From JARDZI01 sp041639705 (lineage in GTDB: Bacteria; Bacillota; Clostridia; Clostridiales; Caloramatoraceae): DNA of 11,917 bases. Shown here piece by piece: positions 1-7,154 of this stretch. Under the pieces are notes generated by a model, which saw only the letters and a program-made list of their open reading frames with translations, was not told the origin of the DNA and ran no database searches. The stretch covers positions 1 to 11,917 of the forward strand of contig JBEQBT010000086.1 in NCBI GenBank assembly GCA_041639705.1, in the 5' to 3' direction. How positions within the stretch are numbered: the first letter of the stretch is position 1; every line of letters begins with the position of its first letter. The translations under genes were made by a program, and so were the position numbers.

Positions 1-567
1 CAACTTTTTACTTGCATAGTTTAATATATCCTCAGAAGAAACTGTCTCGGATACTAGCTCTGTTATTGTCCTTCTTTTATCAGCTTCTTTTCCTTCTATA
101 ATAATACCAAGCTTTGGTTTTCTTATAAGTTCAAGTCCTCTGTCACTTAACCATTCTCCCAGTGAATCAAGTTCTTTAAGTATTGTATTTTTAGATATAG
201 AAAGCTTACTTTGAAAATATGAAATATTTATAGGTTGGCTAGACTGCAATAGCTTTGTGGCAATAAACTTCATTCTTTCATCCCTTGAATAGACATACTG
301 GTAACGTGATATATCAGTATCAGCATTAATAAAACCCTTTAAGAATTCCTCAAGCTTTTCATCTTTGATAAGCCTAATACCCCTGTTGTATTGACGTTCA
401 AAATATTTGAAACCGTTTTTAACAAGAAAGGCTTCAATTTTGTCAACGTTATATCTAATGGCTCTATCTGTTAATTTGTAGGTTTCTGCCAGTTCCTCTG
501 TTTTCACAAAATCGTCCTTCTCAATTAAATAGCGAAGTATTTCAATACACCTTTTGTTTAATTCCAT
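1..567 (-). CDS. BglG/Mga-type transcriptional regulator, N-terminal part (runs off left edge)
   Basis: The frame is open from an ATG at 565-567 to the window edge, giving 189 residues with no stop. A purine-rich site (GGAGAAGG) lies just upstream of the ATG. The protein starts MELNKRCIEIL. Residues 1-60 look like a winged helix (HTH_11 type; TEELAETYKLTDRAIRYNVDKIE). A second helix-turn-helix of the Mga/BglG-activator type follows at about 95-165 (INISYFQSKLSISKNTILKELDSL). These tandem HTH domains are known at the front of PTS-regulated activators such as MtlR, LicR and ManR, where PRD and EII-like domains follow. Any such domains would lie left of the window, so sugar specificity cannot be read. 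It probably controls a carbohydrate operon. The family call rests on motif pattern only; a plain DeoR-type protein is less likely because of the second HTH. Confidence 0.75.
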   Translation of the reverse strand, partial: MELNKRCIEILRYLIEKDDFVKTEELAETYKLTDRAIRYNVDKIEAFLVKNGFKYFERQYNRGIRLIKDEKLEEFLKGFINADTDISRYQYVYSRDERMKFIATKLLQSSQPINISYFQSKLSISKNTILKELDSLGEWLSDRGLELIRKPKLGIIIEGKEADKRRTITELVSETVSSEDILNYASKKL

Positions 568-682
568 ATAATCCTTCTCCGTATATCATTTTGTTATTTT
601 ATTATTACAAGTATTTATATTAAATTATATTTGAAAACAATTTAAATATTATTCAAAATATGTTTTTTTCTTTCCAATTGAT

Positions 683-701
683 TAGGAAAAAATGAACTAT
701 A
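683..701 (+). repeat. 19-bp direct repeat, copy A (candidate operator)
   Basis: The sequence TAGGAAAAAATGAACTATA differs by one base from copy B at 807-825. The match extends to the left in weaker form (CTTTCCAATTGAT here, CTTTTCTAATCAAA at B). This makes each copy a loose palindrome with TTTC/GGAAA arms. Copy A lies in the predicted 5' leader of the left-hand regulator, downstream of its promoter. Confidence 0.6.
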
Positions 702-743
702 TATTTTTGTTTTGCTGCACATATGCTTACTTGATTTATCTAA

Positions 744-773
744 ATTATATCCTAGATATATATGCATATTCAA
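744..773 (-). promoter_or_regulatory. Predicted sigma-A promoter of the BglG/Mga-type regulator
   Basis: Read on the minus strand: TTGAAT (768-773), an 18-base spacer, TATAAT (744-749). Transcription would start near 737, leaving a leader of about 170 bases before the ATG at 567. The promoter sits between the two 19-bp repeats. Other weak -10-like sites lie closer to the gene, so the choice is tentative. Confidence 0.45.
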
Positions 774-806
774 TCACCTACAGCAAACATTGCTTTTCTA
801 ATCAAA

Positions 807-825
807 TAGGAAAAAGTGAACTATA
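807..825 (+). repeat. 19-bp direct repeat, copy B (candidate operator)
   Basis: The sequence TAGGAAAAAGTGAACTATA matches copy A (683-701) at 18 of 19 bases, in the same orientation and 124 bp away. It lies upstream of the predicted regulator promoter and next to the terminator at 834-872. A paired binding site for the regulator or another factor is possible, but a dispersed repeat cannot be excluded. Confidence 0.6.
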
Positions 826-880
826 AAAAAATTAACAGGCACATAAGATTTGAAAAATCTTATGTGCCTGTTGCTTTTTT
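825..880 (-). terminator. Strong intrinsic terminator of the PEPCK-like gene
   Basis: A perfect 18-bp stem pairs 834-851 with 855-872 around a 3-base loop. On the minus strand it is followed by a T-rich tract (complement of 825-833), about 70 bases past the stop codon at 940. A T run on the plus side (875-880) would make it work in both directions, but no plus-strand gene reads into it here. Confidence 0.85.
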
Positions 881-939
881 AGTCACCTTATTTTCATCTG
901 CAAGTGTGACTTTCATACAATGATATTGGAGTGAATATC

Positions 940-2688
940 TTAAAGCTCATTTATAGCTTCAAAAAGTTTTATTGCTGCAGCCCTTGGACCTTTATTTTCC
1001 ATACCTTCTATTCCAAGGCAGGTTCTAATCTGACCAACCTTAACACCTTGCTTATAAAATGCATCGAAATATTTCTGAAGGAGCAGGTCTGTTTCTTCTT
1101 GTTTTTGAAATGGTCCAAATGGATTTGCAAAATAGGATTTTACCAAGCCTTTTTCTGTTGTAGTTCCCTTAGCCATTCTTGCGCCATTTCTAAAAACCTC
1201 AATGGCTTCATCTAAATTTTGGAAATACCCCAGAGTTTCCCTTCCTTCTTTTATATCCTCATAGTTGTTTGCGTATAGAAACATATCAACTGGGTAACCC
1301 TTTTGTATATCATTATAGGTTGCAACAGGAATTATAAGTCTTGCATTTACTTTATCAGGGTTCATAAAAATACTTCTATCCAGTTCCTTAAAAGCATATC
1401 CAGGGTCCAAATCATCCAACCTTACAAACGCCCCAATTTCAGTACCATATGCCTTAAGAATATTGTTTTCATCAAGTGCTACGACACCCATATCATCAAA
1501 TACAATTGTCATATCACTTATATATTTTTCTCCAAGACTTCTAAAGGCTTCAATTGTTTCTGATTTTCCAGCACCACTATCTCCCATAATTATTATATTG
1601 GCACTTTTTCCTCCCTTTAGCTTAATATTAACCATTGCACCATGTATAGGGAGGTTTCCCCTTTTAATCATTATTAAATTGTGAAGAGTGAGTGTCATTT
1701 TTTTCATATATCCAAAATAATCAATTGCTTCACTATAACTAACATAACCTAACATAATATCATTCTTAACATCATCATAAAAAATTGTTCTAGTTTCTTT
1801 TTCATTATCCTTACATCCAAATAAATAAACTATATCAGGCTTTCTGCCCAAATATTCTTCCTTTTTGGCCATTTCAAAAAGATTGCACATGGCTATGCCA
1901 TGGGACATAAAATCCCTGTGAAAGTAAACATATGCTAAAAGGCTTCCTACCTTTGCAGGATAGCAGAACCAATGGTCAGGATTTATTTTACTATCCTCAA
2001 TTGGATTGGAGTATACTTCTTTAAAAGCACCATCCCTTGTATTTTTTTTAGGATAAGTAATAAATGGCAGATCTAGTACAATTTTCTCTATAAAAGGAAT
2101 GTCCTTAATTGCAGAATATTCTTCAGGACATAACCATTCAATTTCATTTACAATTATTCCAGCATTTCCACCTGCAGGAAGCTGTCTGAACACACTTGGT
2201 TCACTTCCAATTACATTTTGTGAAATTTTCCTATAAATACTCAATATTAAATTTGAGAAATTTGTGTTAGCATCTATGAAACTTGCTTTCTCTAATCCTT
2301 CATTTAACTTTACATTTTGAAGTAGAGTATAACGCTCAAGTCTTCTCCAAAAATTATAAAGATCCTCTACAAAATGAATAAATTGTTCCTTATCAGCTAA
2401 AAGTGAAGAGGAAGGAGGATTTAAATCAATTACTTCATTTGCATTAAGAGTTGTAAGCAATCTAAATAGTGAAATAAAAGAATCAGAAATCTCTTCATTA
2501 TCAACTGTATCAAGGGATGAGGAAATGTATTGGTATACATTTGAGCCCTTTCTCTTAACTGAATCCAAATAGGTAGAAAGCAGCTTTTCAAAGCCATTAC
2601 TTGTAAATACCATTTCAGGTGTATCACAATATTTAGCAGTAAAATTAATCATTACCTTATCATTACTAATAGAGAATTCCTTTTGCAT
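940..2688 (-). CDS. ATP-type phosphoenolpyruvate carboxykinase-like P-loop protein
   Basis: This is a 582-residue protein from the preferred ATG at 2686-2688. The ATG at 2694 sits only 2 bases from AGGAGG (2697-2702), while 2688 has an 8-base spacer. The C-terminal 270 residues align by eye with ATP-dependent PEPCK. YFGYMKK (324-330) matches the Y-x-G-x-MKK lysine motif, KRGNLPIHGAMVN carries the metal-binding His (349), and GDSGAGKSE (369-377) is the P-loop. DD (398-399) and NAR (Arg450) match the acidic pair and substrate Arg, and TTTEKGL...FGPF matches the usual AGTERG...FGAPF stretch. The N-terminal 200 residues are not recognised, and the RSPKDK substrate motif is not evident. The P-loop wording (GKSE rather than GKTT) resembles HPr kinase, which shares the fold. 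It may be a true PEPCK, forming PEP from oxaloacetate, or a divergent kinase. It is single-gene transcribed, with its own promoter and terminator. Confidence 0.8.
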   Translation of the reverse strand: MQKEFSISNDKVMINFTAKYCDTPEMVFTSNGFEKLLSTYLDSVKRKGSNVYQYISSSLDTVDNEEISDSFISLFRLLTTLNANEVIDLNPPSSSLLADKEQFIHFVEDLYNFWRRLERYTLLQNVKLNEGLEKASFIDANTNFSNLILSIYRKISQNVIGSEPSVFRQLPAGGNAGIIVNEIEWLCPEEYSAIKDIPFIEKIVLDLPFITYPKKNTRDGAFKEVYSNPIEDSKINPDHWFCYPAKVGSLLAYVYFHRDFMSHGIAMCNLFEMAKKEEYLGRKPDIVYLFGCKDNEKETRTIFYDDVKNDIMLGYVSYSEAIDYFGYMKKMTLTLHNLIMIKRGNLPIHGAMVNIKLKGGKSANIIIMGDSGAGKSETIEAFRSLGEKYISDMTIVFDDMGVVALDENNILKAYGTEIGAFVRLDDLDPGYAFKELDRSIFMNPDKVNARLIIPVATYNDIQKGYPVDMFLYANNYEDIKEGRETLGYFQNLDEAIEVFRNGARMAKGTTTEKGLVKSYFANPFGPFQKQEETDLLLQKYFDAFYKQGVKVGQIRTCLGIEGMENKGPRAAAIKLFEAINEL

Positions 2689-2696
2689 ATTCATTA

Positions 2697-2702
2697 CCTC
2701 CT
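2697..2702 (-). promoter_or_regulatory. Ribosome binding site that favours the second ATG of the PEPCK-like gene
   Basis: The minus strand reads AGGAGG here. The first ATG (2692-2694) is only 2 bases away, which is too close. The in-frame ATG at 2686-2688 is 8 bases away, a normal spacing, so translation probably begins at MQKEFS. Confidence 0.7.
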
Positions 2703-2730
2703 AGATTCATGTAAATTACGTATAAACATT

Positions 2731-2759
2731 ATTATATCTAAAATATGCAACTTTGTATA
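2731..2759 (-). promoter_or_regulatory. Predicted sigma-A promoter of the PEPCK-like gene
   Basis: On the minus strand TATACA (2754-2759), a 17-base spacer and a perfect TATAAT (2731-2736). The start point would be near 2724, giving a leader of roughly 35 bases. A perfect 12-bp palindrome (2764-2775) lies directly upstream of the -35 box. Confidence 0.6.
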
Positions 2760-2820
2760 TGAAAAATTGCAATTTCCTTAAATTTATATAATCAACTCTT
2801 TTTTATATTTAATATACCCC

Positions 2821-2849
2821 TTCATTAAAATCCAATTTATGAGTATAAT
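2821..2849 (+). promoter_or_regulatory. Possible promoter of the DUF4003-like gene
   Basis: A perfect TATAAT at 2844-2849 sits 35 bases before the ATG. The -35 position with a 17-base spacer holds only a weak TTCATT (2821-2826). Confidence 0.4.
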
Positions 2850-2883
2850 AGAAACAAAGTAAATTTTTTGTGAGGTTAAAGTA

Positions 2884-3810
2884 ATGAATGAAAATATATT
2901 AGAATCTATTAATTCATTTTTAAGTGTTTTTTCTATATTAAAAGATACATACAAAAGCCAATGCAGTGAAATCAGCTTAAAGATGGCTGCATTTAACATT
3001 TCTTCATGCAAACGCAGCTTTGATTTTGAAAAATATAAAAAAGTTCTACAAAAAATTGATTTTACAAATAATCTTGAGTATAAACTAATAATTTCATCAC
3101 TATATTTTAGCAATTTTGAAGAATATGATAAAAAGCTTGAGGAATACTTTAATACTTATTTTTCTAAACTTTCTATTTTACCCTCTAAAAATATTCACTC
3201 TCTTATATGCGGGCTAATAATTATATCTTCTGTTAATGCATTTGATTTTTATACAAATAAATTCACTGAGGTATATAATTCAATTGAAAAGACAAATCCA
3301 CTTTTTAATTACTATGAGTACTCTCCATTTATATTATTAGCCTCTATTAATGCAAATGATAAATACTCCTTAACAGATATATCAAACGAAATATATTATG
3401 CACTCCATGATTCGGGATTTGCTAGGGGAACTAATTCCTATTGCACTTCACTATATCTGTCAACCCTAAACAAAAAGATTAATACTGATAAAATTAGAGA
3501 GATATACACTAAACTACAATCCCTTATTCCTGTTAACCAGTTTAACTATCTAAGCTGTGCCCAGCTTTATGTATGTGATAATAAATTCTCTGATTACTCA
3601 AGCATTATAGATATTCATAAAAAAATATCAAATGAAATAGGAGTAAAGTGGTTTACAGAACAACTCGATATTGCAATTACATGTGCAATATATCTCAAAG
3701 CTAACAATTTAAATCCATTAGAACACCTGGATTTAGGAATTAATGGTTGTCTCTCCCCAGGACTACTTACCACCATGATAGTTTCTACCATATTGCTAAA
3801 TAATGATTAG
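2884..3810 (+). CDS. Helical protein of unknown function, resembles DUF4003
   Basis: This is a 308-residue soluble protein with no signal peptide and no clear membrane span. The ATG at 2884 is preceded by GAGGT (2872-2876) at 7 bases. The sequence is a chain of helices with two lines that recall the Firmicutes DUF4003 family: YYEYSPFILLA at 143-153, and a GFARGTN...L segment at 178-192 followed by more helical pairs. There are several Cys residues but no metal-binding spacing and no catalytic motif. It is divergent from the PEPCK-like gene across 195 bp, so the two may share control. It is very A+T-rich. The function is unknown; the family match is from memory of the pattern and is moderate only. 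The coding call is firmer, because of the length, the ribosome binding site and a terminator right after the stop. Confidence 0.65.
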   Translation: MNENILESINSFLSVFSILKDTYKSQCSEISLKMAAFNISSCKRSFDFEKYKKVLQKIDFTNNLEYKLIISSLYFSNFEEYDKKLEEYFNTYFSKLSILPSKNIHSLICGLIIISSVNAFDFYTNKFTEVYNSIEKTNPLFNYYEYSPFILLASINANDKYSLTDISNEIYYALHDSGFARGTNSYCTSLYLSTLNKKINTDKIREIYTKLQSLIPVNQFNYLSCAQLYVCDNKFSDYSSIIDIHKKISNEIGVKWFTEQLDIAITCAIYLKANNLNPLEHLDLGINGCLSPGLLTTMIVSTILLNND

Positions 3811-3813
3811 ATC

Positions 3814-3938
3814 AAAAGGGGCTGTTGCAAAACTACTAAAAAATAACTGTTTCACATAAAAATTTATGGCTGTCATTCTGAACGTAGTGAAGGAACTTTA
3901 AGATTCTTCACTACGTTCAGAATGACAGCCTCTTTTTT
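3814..3938. repeat. Composite palindromic element between convergent genes
   Basis: There are two nested inverted repeats. The inner one is a perfect 25-bp stem, 3868-3892 with 3906-3930, starting GGCTGTCATTCTGAACG and belonging to the TGTCATTCTGA-type palindromes that recur in many bacterial genomes. The outer arms are AAAAGGGGCTGT (3814-3825) and ACAGCCTCTTTT (3925-3936), complementary except for one G-T pair. The left arm continues TTGCAAAA, the usual form of a GGCTGTTGC...GCAACAGCC terminator hairpin, but its right partner is missing. This suggests the inner palindrome was inserted into, and replaced part of, an older terminator. Confidence 0.7.
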
Positions 3939-3940
3939 AT
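3868..3940 (+). terminator. Terminator of the DUF4003-like gene, probably bidirectional
   Basis: The 25-bp stem (3868-3930) is followed on the plus strand by TCTTTTTT, 58 bases after the stop codon at 3810. On the minus strand the stem is followed by a shorter A/T-rich tract (complement of 3858-3867). It can therefore also end the B12 operon, whose last stop is at 3942. Confidence 0.75.
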
Positions 3941-3941
3941 A

Positions 3942-4625
3942 TTATTCATCTATATATTCAACATTATAACGCTTATTAAACCTTTCTAATGTTTTAATAA
4001 AGTTCCTTCCAAGCAGTAATGAAAATAATACATTCCCTATTGCATGAATCGTATCAAATGAGAAGCTTGCCGCGATTCCAGCTATAATTGCCTCCCAATT
4101 TATTGGTTTTATAAATGCAACTATATACCACATATCAAGTATAATTCCAAATATATATCCCCATATACCACACATAATTGTAAATATCAAAATATTCTCT
4201 TTTTTCATGATATTTTTAAGGGTTCCGAAAAATACTCCTACCAGTCCCCAGCCAAGCATTTGCCATAGTGTCCAGGGACCCTGGCCTAAGAAGAAGTTGG
4301 ATATGAACGCTGCCATCCCTCCTACCATGAAACCACTAACTGGCCCTAGAGTATATCCTGCAACAGCTGTAATAAATGTAGTAGGTTGAAGCCCTGGTAT
4401 TGCTGCAAAGGGTACCCTTAATACTCCACCAAGTGCTGACAGAGTGGCAATTGCTGCAATCTTCCTTGCATCAAGGCCTTTAATCTCAAATATCAGTACG
4501 AACACTCCAATTAAAAAACCTGCGGACACTAAAATTATATTGTCAATCCCCACATTATAATAGGTCATAACAATTGTAATAACCATAAAAACAAATGCAA
4601 TTAAATATCCAATAATTCTTTTCAT
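3942..4625 (-). CDS. cbrT: ECF transporter S component, predicted cobalamin-specific (CbrT-like)
   Basis: This is a 227-residue very hydrophobic membrane protein, the substrate-binding subunit of an energy-coupling-factor importer. Two N-terminal spans (about 4-24 and 29-47) precede the usual S-component core, which opens with ARKIAAIATLSALGG, a helix of the type that docks on EcfT. A GxxxG-rich segment (GYTLGPVSGFMVGGMAA) and LGQGPWTLWQMLGWGLVG follow; this Gly-Pro-Trp stretch is typical of CbrT-like proteins. The core has about five further helices and a charged C-terminal tail. The ATG overlaps the stop of the ATPase gene as ATGA (4622-4625), with AGGTGAT upstream, so the two are translationally coupled. 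Last gene of the riboswitch-controlled operon. B12 as substrate is inferred from the riboswitch and neighbours; the S-component call itself is solid. Confidence 0.85.
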   Translation of the reverse strand: MKRIIGYLIAFVFMVITIVMTYYNVGIDNIILVSAGFLIGVFVLIFEIKGLDARKIAAIATLSALGGVLRVPFAAIPGLQPTTFITAVAGYTLGPVSGFMVGGMAAFISNFFLGQGPWTLWQMLGWGLVGVFFGTLKNIMKKENILIFTIMCGIWGYIFGIILDMWYIVAFIKPINWEAIIAGIAASFSFDTIHAIGNVLFSLLLGRNFIKTLERFNKRYNVEYIDE

Positions 4626-6241
4626 TTTATCACCTGCAATGCTTTAACCCCATCCACAAACCTTACTATTTTACACTTATTCTTAAATAGCTTTGCTATC
4701 TGAGGTGAATAGTAAATTGCATCATAAAGCATATCTTCAGTTCTACCAGTTGCTACTATCTCGCCATTAAACATCATTGTAACATTATGTGCATAATCCC
4801 CGGCAAAATCTGAATCATGGGTTATAAGCACTATAGTTTTTCCCGTTTCAGAAAAGCTTATAAGTATTTCTCCCAGCTTCTCTTTGTTTATTGAATCCAA
4901 GCCTCTTGTAGGCTCATCTAATATTAAAATGTCTGGATTAGACACCATTATACAAGCTATTGCAAGTCTCTGCTTTTCTCCTCCACTTAAATCCCTTGGA
5001 TTCCTATCCCTAACTCCTACTAATTCAAGCTTAAGGAGCATATCCTCAACTCTTTCACCCTCAAATGCGTCTATGTTCCTCAAAGTATATGCTATCTCAT
5101 CAAAAACAGTATCTCTTCCTAAATAGTCATTAGGATTCTGAGATAAATAGCCTATTGTATTTATTCTCTCCCGCTGATTATATTCACTAATTTCCTTTCC
5201 ATTAACAGTTACACTCCCATTGTATCCATTTAGTATACCCGAAACAATTTTGAAAAGAGTGCTCTTACCGGCACCATTTTCTCCAACAACTGCCATTATT
5301 TCACCCTTTTTAATAGAAAGGCTTATATCCTTTAATACTTTTTTATTTTTTTCATAACCAAAATTGAGCTTGGTTACATTTACAAAGTCCATGTCAAACC
5401 TATTATCCATTACCTTAGCATCATTAAAATTAATATCTTTTATTAACTCTCTCCCCTGTTTTACGTTTACAGGTGGATTTGCATAGCCTGCTTGTTTAAA
5501 TAAATATGAGATTGAGGGAAGAAAATATCGTTTATCTATAGATTCTGGTATATTGTTAGGGGTTCCCTGACCAGCAATTCTACCATCCTCCATAAAAATA
5601 ATTCTATCTGCCATTTCAAAGCATCTATCAAGTCTCTGTTCCACAAGCACAATTGTTTTTCCAGTATCCCTGTTAAGCCTTTTAATAAACGCCAGCACCT
5701 CCTCAGATGCTATTGGGTCAAGCTGTGAGGTAGGTTCATCAAACATCATAATATCAGGGTCCATGGCAATAACAGATGCAATAGCTATTCTCTGCTTTTC
5801 CCCTCCTGATATTTCTTGTGTAGATTTATCTTTAATATGTCCAAGGTTAAGGAAGGAAATCACCTCTGCAACATTTCTTTTCATTTTATTTAATGATGTG
5901 TTCAAATTCTCCAGTCCAAAGGCAATTTCTCTTTCCACATCCTGCATAACAATTTGTTTTTCAGGATGCTGATACACCATTCCAACCTTTTTTACTATAT
6001 CCTTATTATTATACTCTCTTATGTTTTTACTATTTAATAGAACAGAACCCTTAAGCTTTCCTCCATAATAATCAGGGACTATTCTATTAAACATCCTTAA
6101 AAGCGTAGATTTTCCACAGCCTGAGGGTCCAACAATTAATATAAATTCACCTTCATTAATGCTTAAATCAATCCTATCTAATGCGGGCTCATTCGTATCA
6201 GGATACCAGTAGCTCACATTTTCAGCTTTTATTACTTCCAA
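4622..6241 (-). CDS. cbrU: Fused double ATPase of the cobalamin ECF transporter (CbrU-like)
   Basis: Two ABC ATPase domains in one chain, 539 residues from the preferred TTG start. Domain 1 has Walker A GPSGCGKST (38-46), Q-loop YQHPEKQ (about 90-96), signature SGGEKQ (145-150) and Walker B IMMFDEP (164-170). Domain 2 has GENGAGKST (320-328), signature LSGGEKQ (418-424), Walker B ILILDEP (438-444) and switch His475. The matching position in domain 1 is Gln202 (VLVEQRL), so the two ATP sites are unequal. The TTG at 6239-6241 gives MEVIKAENVSYWYP, the usual start for these ATPases, with a GGTGG site 5 bases upstream. A GTG at 6250 and a TTG at 6289 are in-frame alternatives. The gene overlaps the end of the T-component gene by 10 bp. 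It energises B12 uptake at the inner face of the membrane. Confidence 0.88.
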   Translation of the reverse strand: MEVIKAENVSYWYPDTNEPALDRIDLSINEGEFILIVGPSGCGKSTLLRMFNRIVPDYYGGKLKGSVLLNSKNIREYNNKDIVKKVGMVYQHPEKQIVMQDVEREIAFGLENLNTSLNKMKRNVAEVISFLNLGHIKDKSTQEISGGEKQRIAIASVIAMDPDIMMFDEPTSQLDPIASEEVLAFIKRLNRDTGKTIVLVEQRLDRCFEMADRIIFMEDGRIAGQGTPNNIPESIDKRYFLPSISYLFKQAGYANPPVNVKQGRELIKDINFNDAKVMDNRFDMDFVNVTKLNFGYEKNKKVLKDISLSIKKGEIMAVVGENGAGKSTLFKIVSGILNGYNGSVTVNGKEISEYNQRERINTIGYLSQNPNDYLGRDTVFDEIAYTLRNIDAFEGERVEDMLLKLELVGVRDRNPRDLSGGEKQRLAIACIMVSNPDILILDEPTRGLDSINKEKLGEILISFSETGKTIVLITHDSDFAGDYAHNVTMMFNGEIVATGRTEDMLYDAIYYSPQIAKLFKNKCKIVRFVDGVKALQVIK

Positions 6242-7128
6242 GCTTTCCACCCCCAGTTGATAATCACAGGTATATAAAACAATGTGCAAAATACTAATCC
6301 TATTGTTGTTACACTTATGAATGGATTAGTGAATATAGGATAAAACTCCATTTGATTAAACCCATAGTATTGAAAAAATGAGAAAACTAAAGGAATTAAT
6401 ACAAATATTATATTAAACAGCTTATCAAAAGCTGAAAATTTCTCAAAGAAATATACACTTCTTTTCCCAAGTCCATAACCTCTGGAATACATGGACTCAG
6501 CCATGTCCCCAGCATCTTCAAGGCAGCTTTGAAAAAGTATATTGAGGATATTACTCTGGTTTTTTATACTCCTTTTTAAACTATTCTCAAATAGTTTATT
6601 CCCCCTGAGCTTTTCAATTTCTATAATATTATTTAATGATTTCAAAATTGCAGGGAAAAGTCTAAGTGTCAGGTTCATAAGAAGAGCGGAGTTACCAATG
6701 TATTTTGAAAAAAAGCTAAAGGTTCTGTCAGGATGAAGAATAAGATTACCAAATCCAAATATTAATGTAATTCCAATTAATTTTATGGATTGGACAATTC
6801 CATATAGGAATGCCTCAAGTGTAATTCGTAGGCTTCCTAAAAGAGGGATATGATTTATTGCAAAAATAACAGTATTACCATTATGATTAAAAATTGTGTT
6901 GAATATAACAATTAAAATGGTTATGGGTAAAATCATCCTTAAATATCCTTTAATTTCAACAAAGCTTCCATCAACTAGGGATAGAGCAATTACAGAAAAA
7001 ATTATAAGCACAACATATATTGGATTTTGGGTAATCAGAACTCCAGCAGTATATATGACCACAAGCAGCAATCCTGTTAATGGATGGAGCTGTTGAAGGA
7101 AGGTATCTCTTTTTTTATAAACCAGCAT
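6232..7128 (-). CDS. cbrV: ECF transporter T component (EcfT/CbrV-like transmembrane coupling protein)
   Basis: This is a 298-residue membrane protein with an N-terminal HPLTGLLL helix start typical of EcfT and spans at about 17-33, 37-51, 65-80, 105-130, 237-255 and 270-292. The long cytoplasmic coupling helices contain the two expected short motifs, LRG (174-176, in IEKLRGNKL) and SRG (215-217, in ESMYSRGYG). In EcfT proteins these Arg-Gly motifs contact the two ATPase domains. The ATG at 7128 has AAGGAG upstream at a normal spacing. The stop at 6232 lies inside the start of the ATPase gene, indicating coupled translation. It forms the energising module with the fused ATPase and holds the S component. 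It is dedicated rather than shared, since all subunits sit in one operon. Confidence 0.88.
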   Translation of the reverse strand: MLVYKKRDTFLQQLHPLTGLLLVVIYTAGVLITQNPIYVVLIIFSVIALSLVDGSFVEIKGYLRMILPITILIVIFNTIFNHNGNTVIFAINHIPLLGSLRITLEAFLYGIVQSIKLIGITLIFGFGNLILHPDRTFSFFSKYIGNSALLMNLTLRLFPAILKSLNNIIEIEKLRGNKLFENSLKRSIKNQSNILNILFQSCLEDAGDMAESMYSRGYGLGKRSVYFFEKFSAFDKLFNIIFVLIPLVFSFFQYYGFNQMEFYPIFTNPFISVTTIGLVFCTLFYIPVIINWGWKAWK

Positions 7129-7154
7129 TTTTAATTCTCCTTAGGTTTAATAGA

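Larger units (their letters stand above)
568..939. other. 372-bp intergenic region without a gene
   Basis: No convincing coding frame is present. The stretch holds the 5' leader and predicted promoter of the left-hand regulator, two near-identical 19-bp direct repeats on either side of that promoter, and the terminator of the PEPCK-like gene. All are listed separately. The remainder is A+T-rich sequence with nothing recognisable. Confidence 0.7.

Noticed and set aside
881..911. Short inverted repeat AGTCAC / GTGACT just downstream of the PEPCK-like gene
   Set aside because: Six base pairs with a 19-base loop is within chance, and the strong hairpin at 834-872 already explains termination.
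931..1563. Plus-strand open frames opposite the PEPCK-like gene
   Set aside because: They lie antisense to a clearly coding frame, give low-complexity Phe/Cys/Ile-rich proteins and have no ribosome binding sites.
940..2694. Identification as HPr kinase/phosphorylase
   Set aside because: The P-loop looks similar, but the MKK lysine motif, KRGNLPIHG stretch and the TTTEKGL...FGPF segment follow ATP-PEPCK, and the length is far above that of HprK.
2784..3113. Minus-strand frame of 109 codons across the start of the DUF4003-like gene
   Set aside because: It overlaps the promoter and coding region of the plus-strand gene, has no family resemblance and contradicts the better supported divergent arrangement.
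6242..6289. Longer N-terminus of the fused ATPase from the TTG at 6289
   Set aside because: The extra residues (MHIVLYTCDYQLG...) do not fit the usual ATPase start, overlap the T gene by 58 bp and have no good ribosome binding site.
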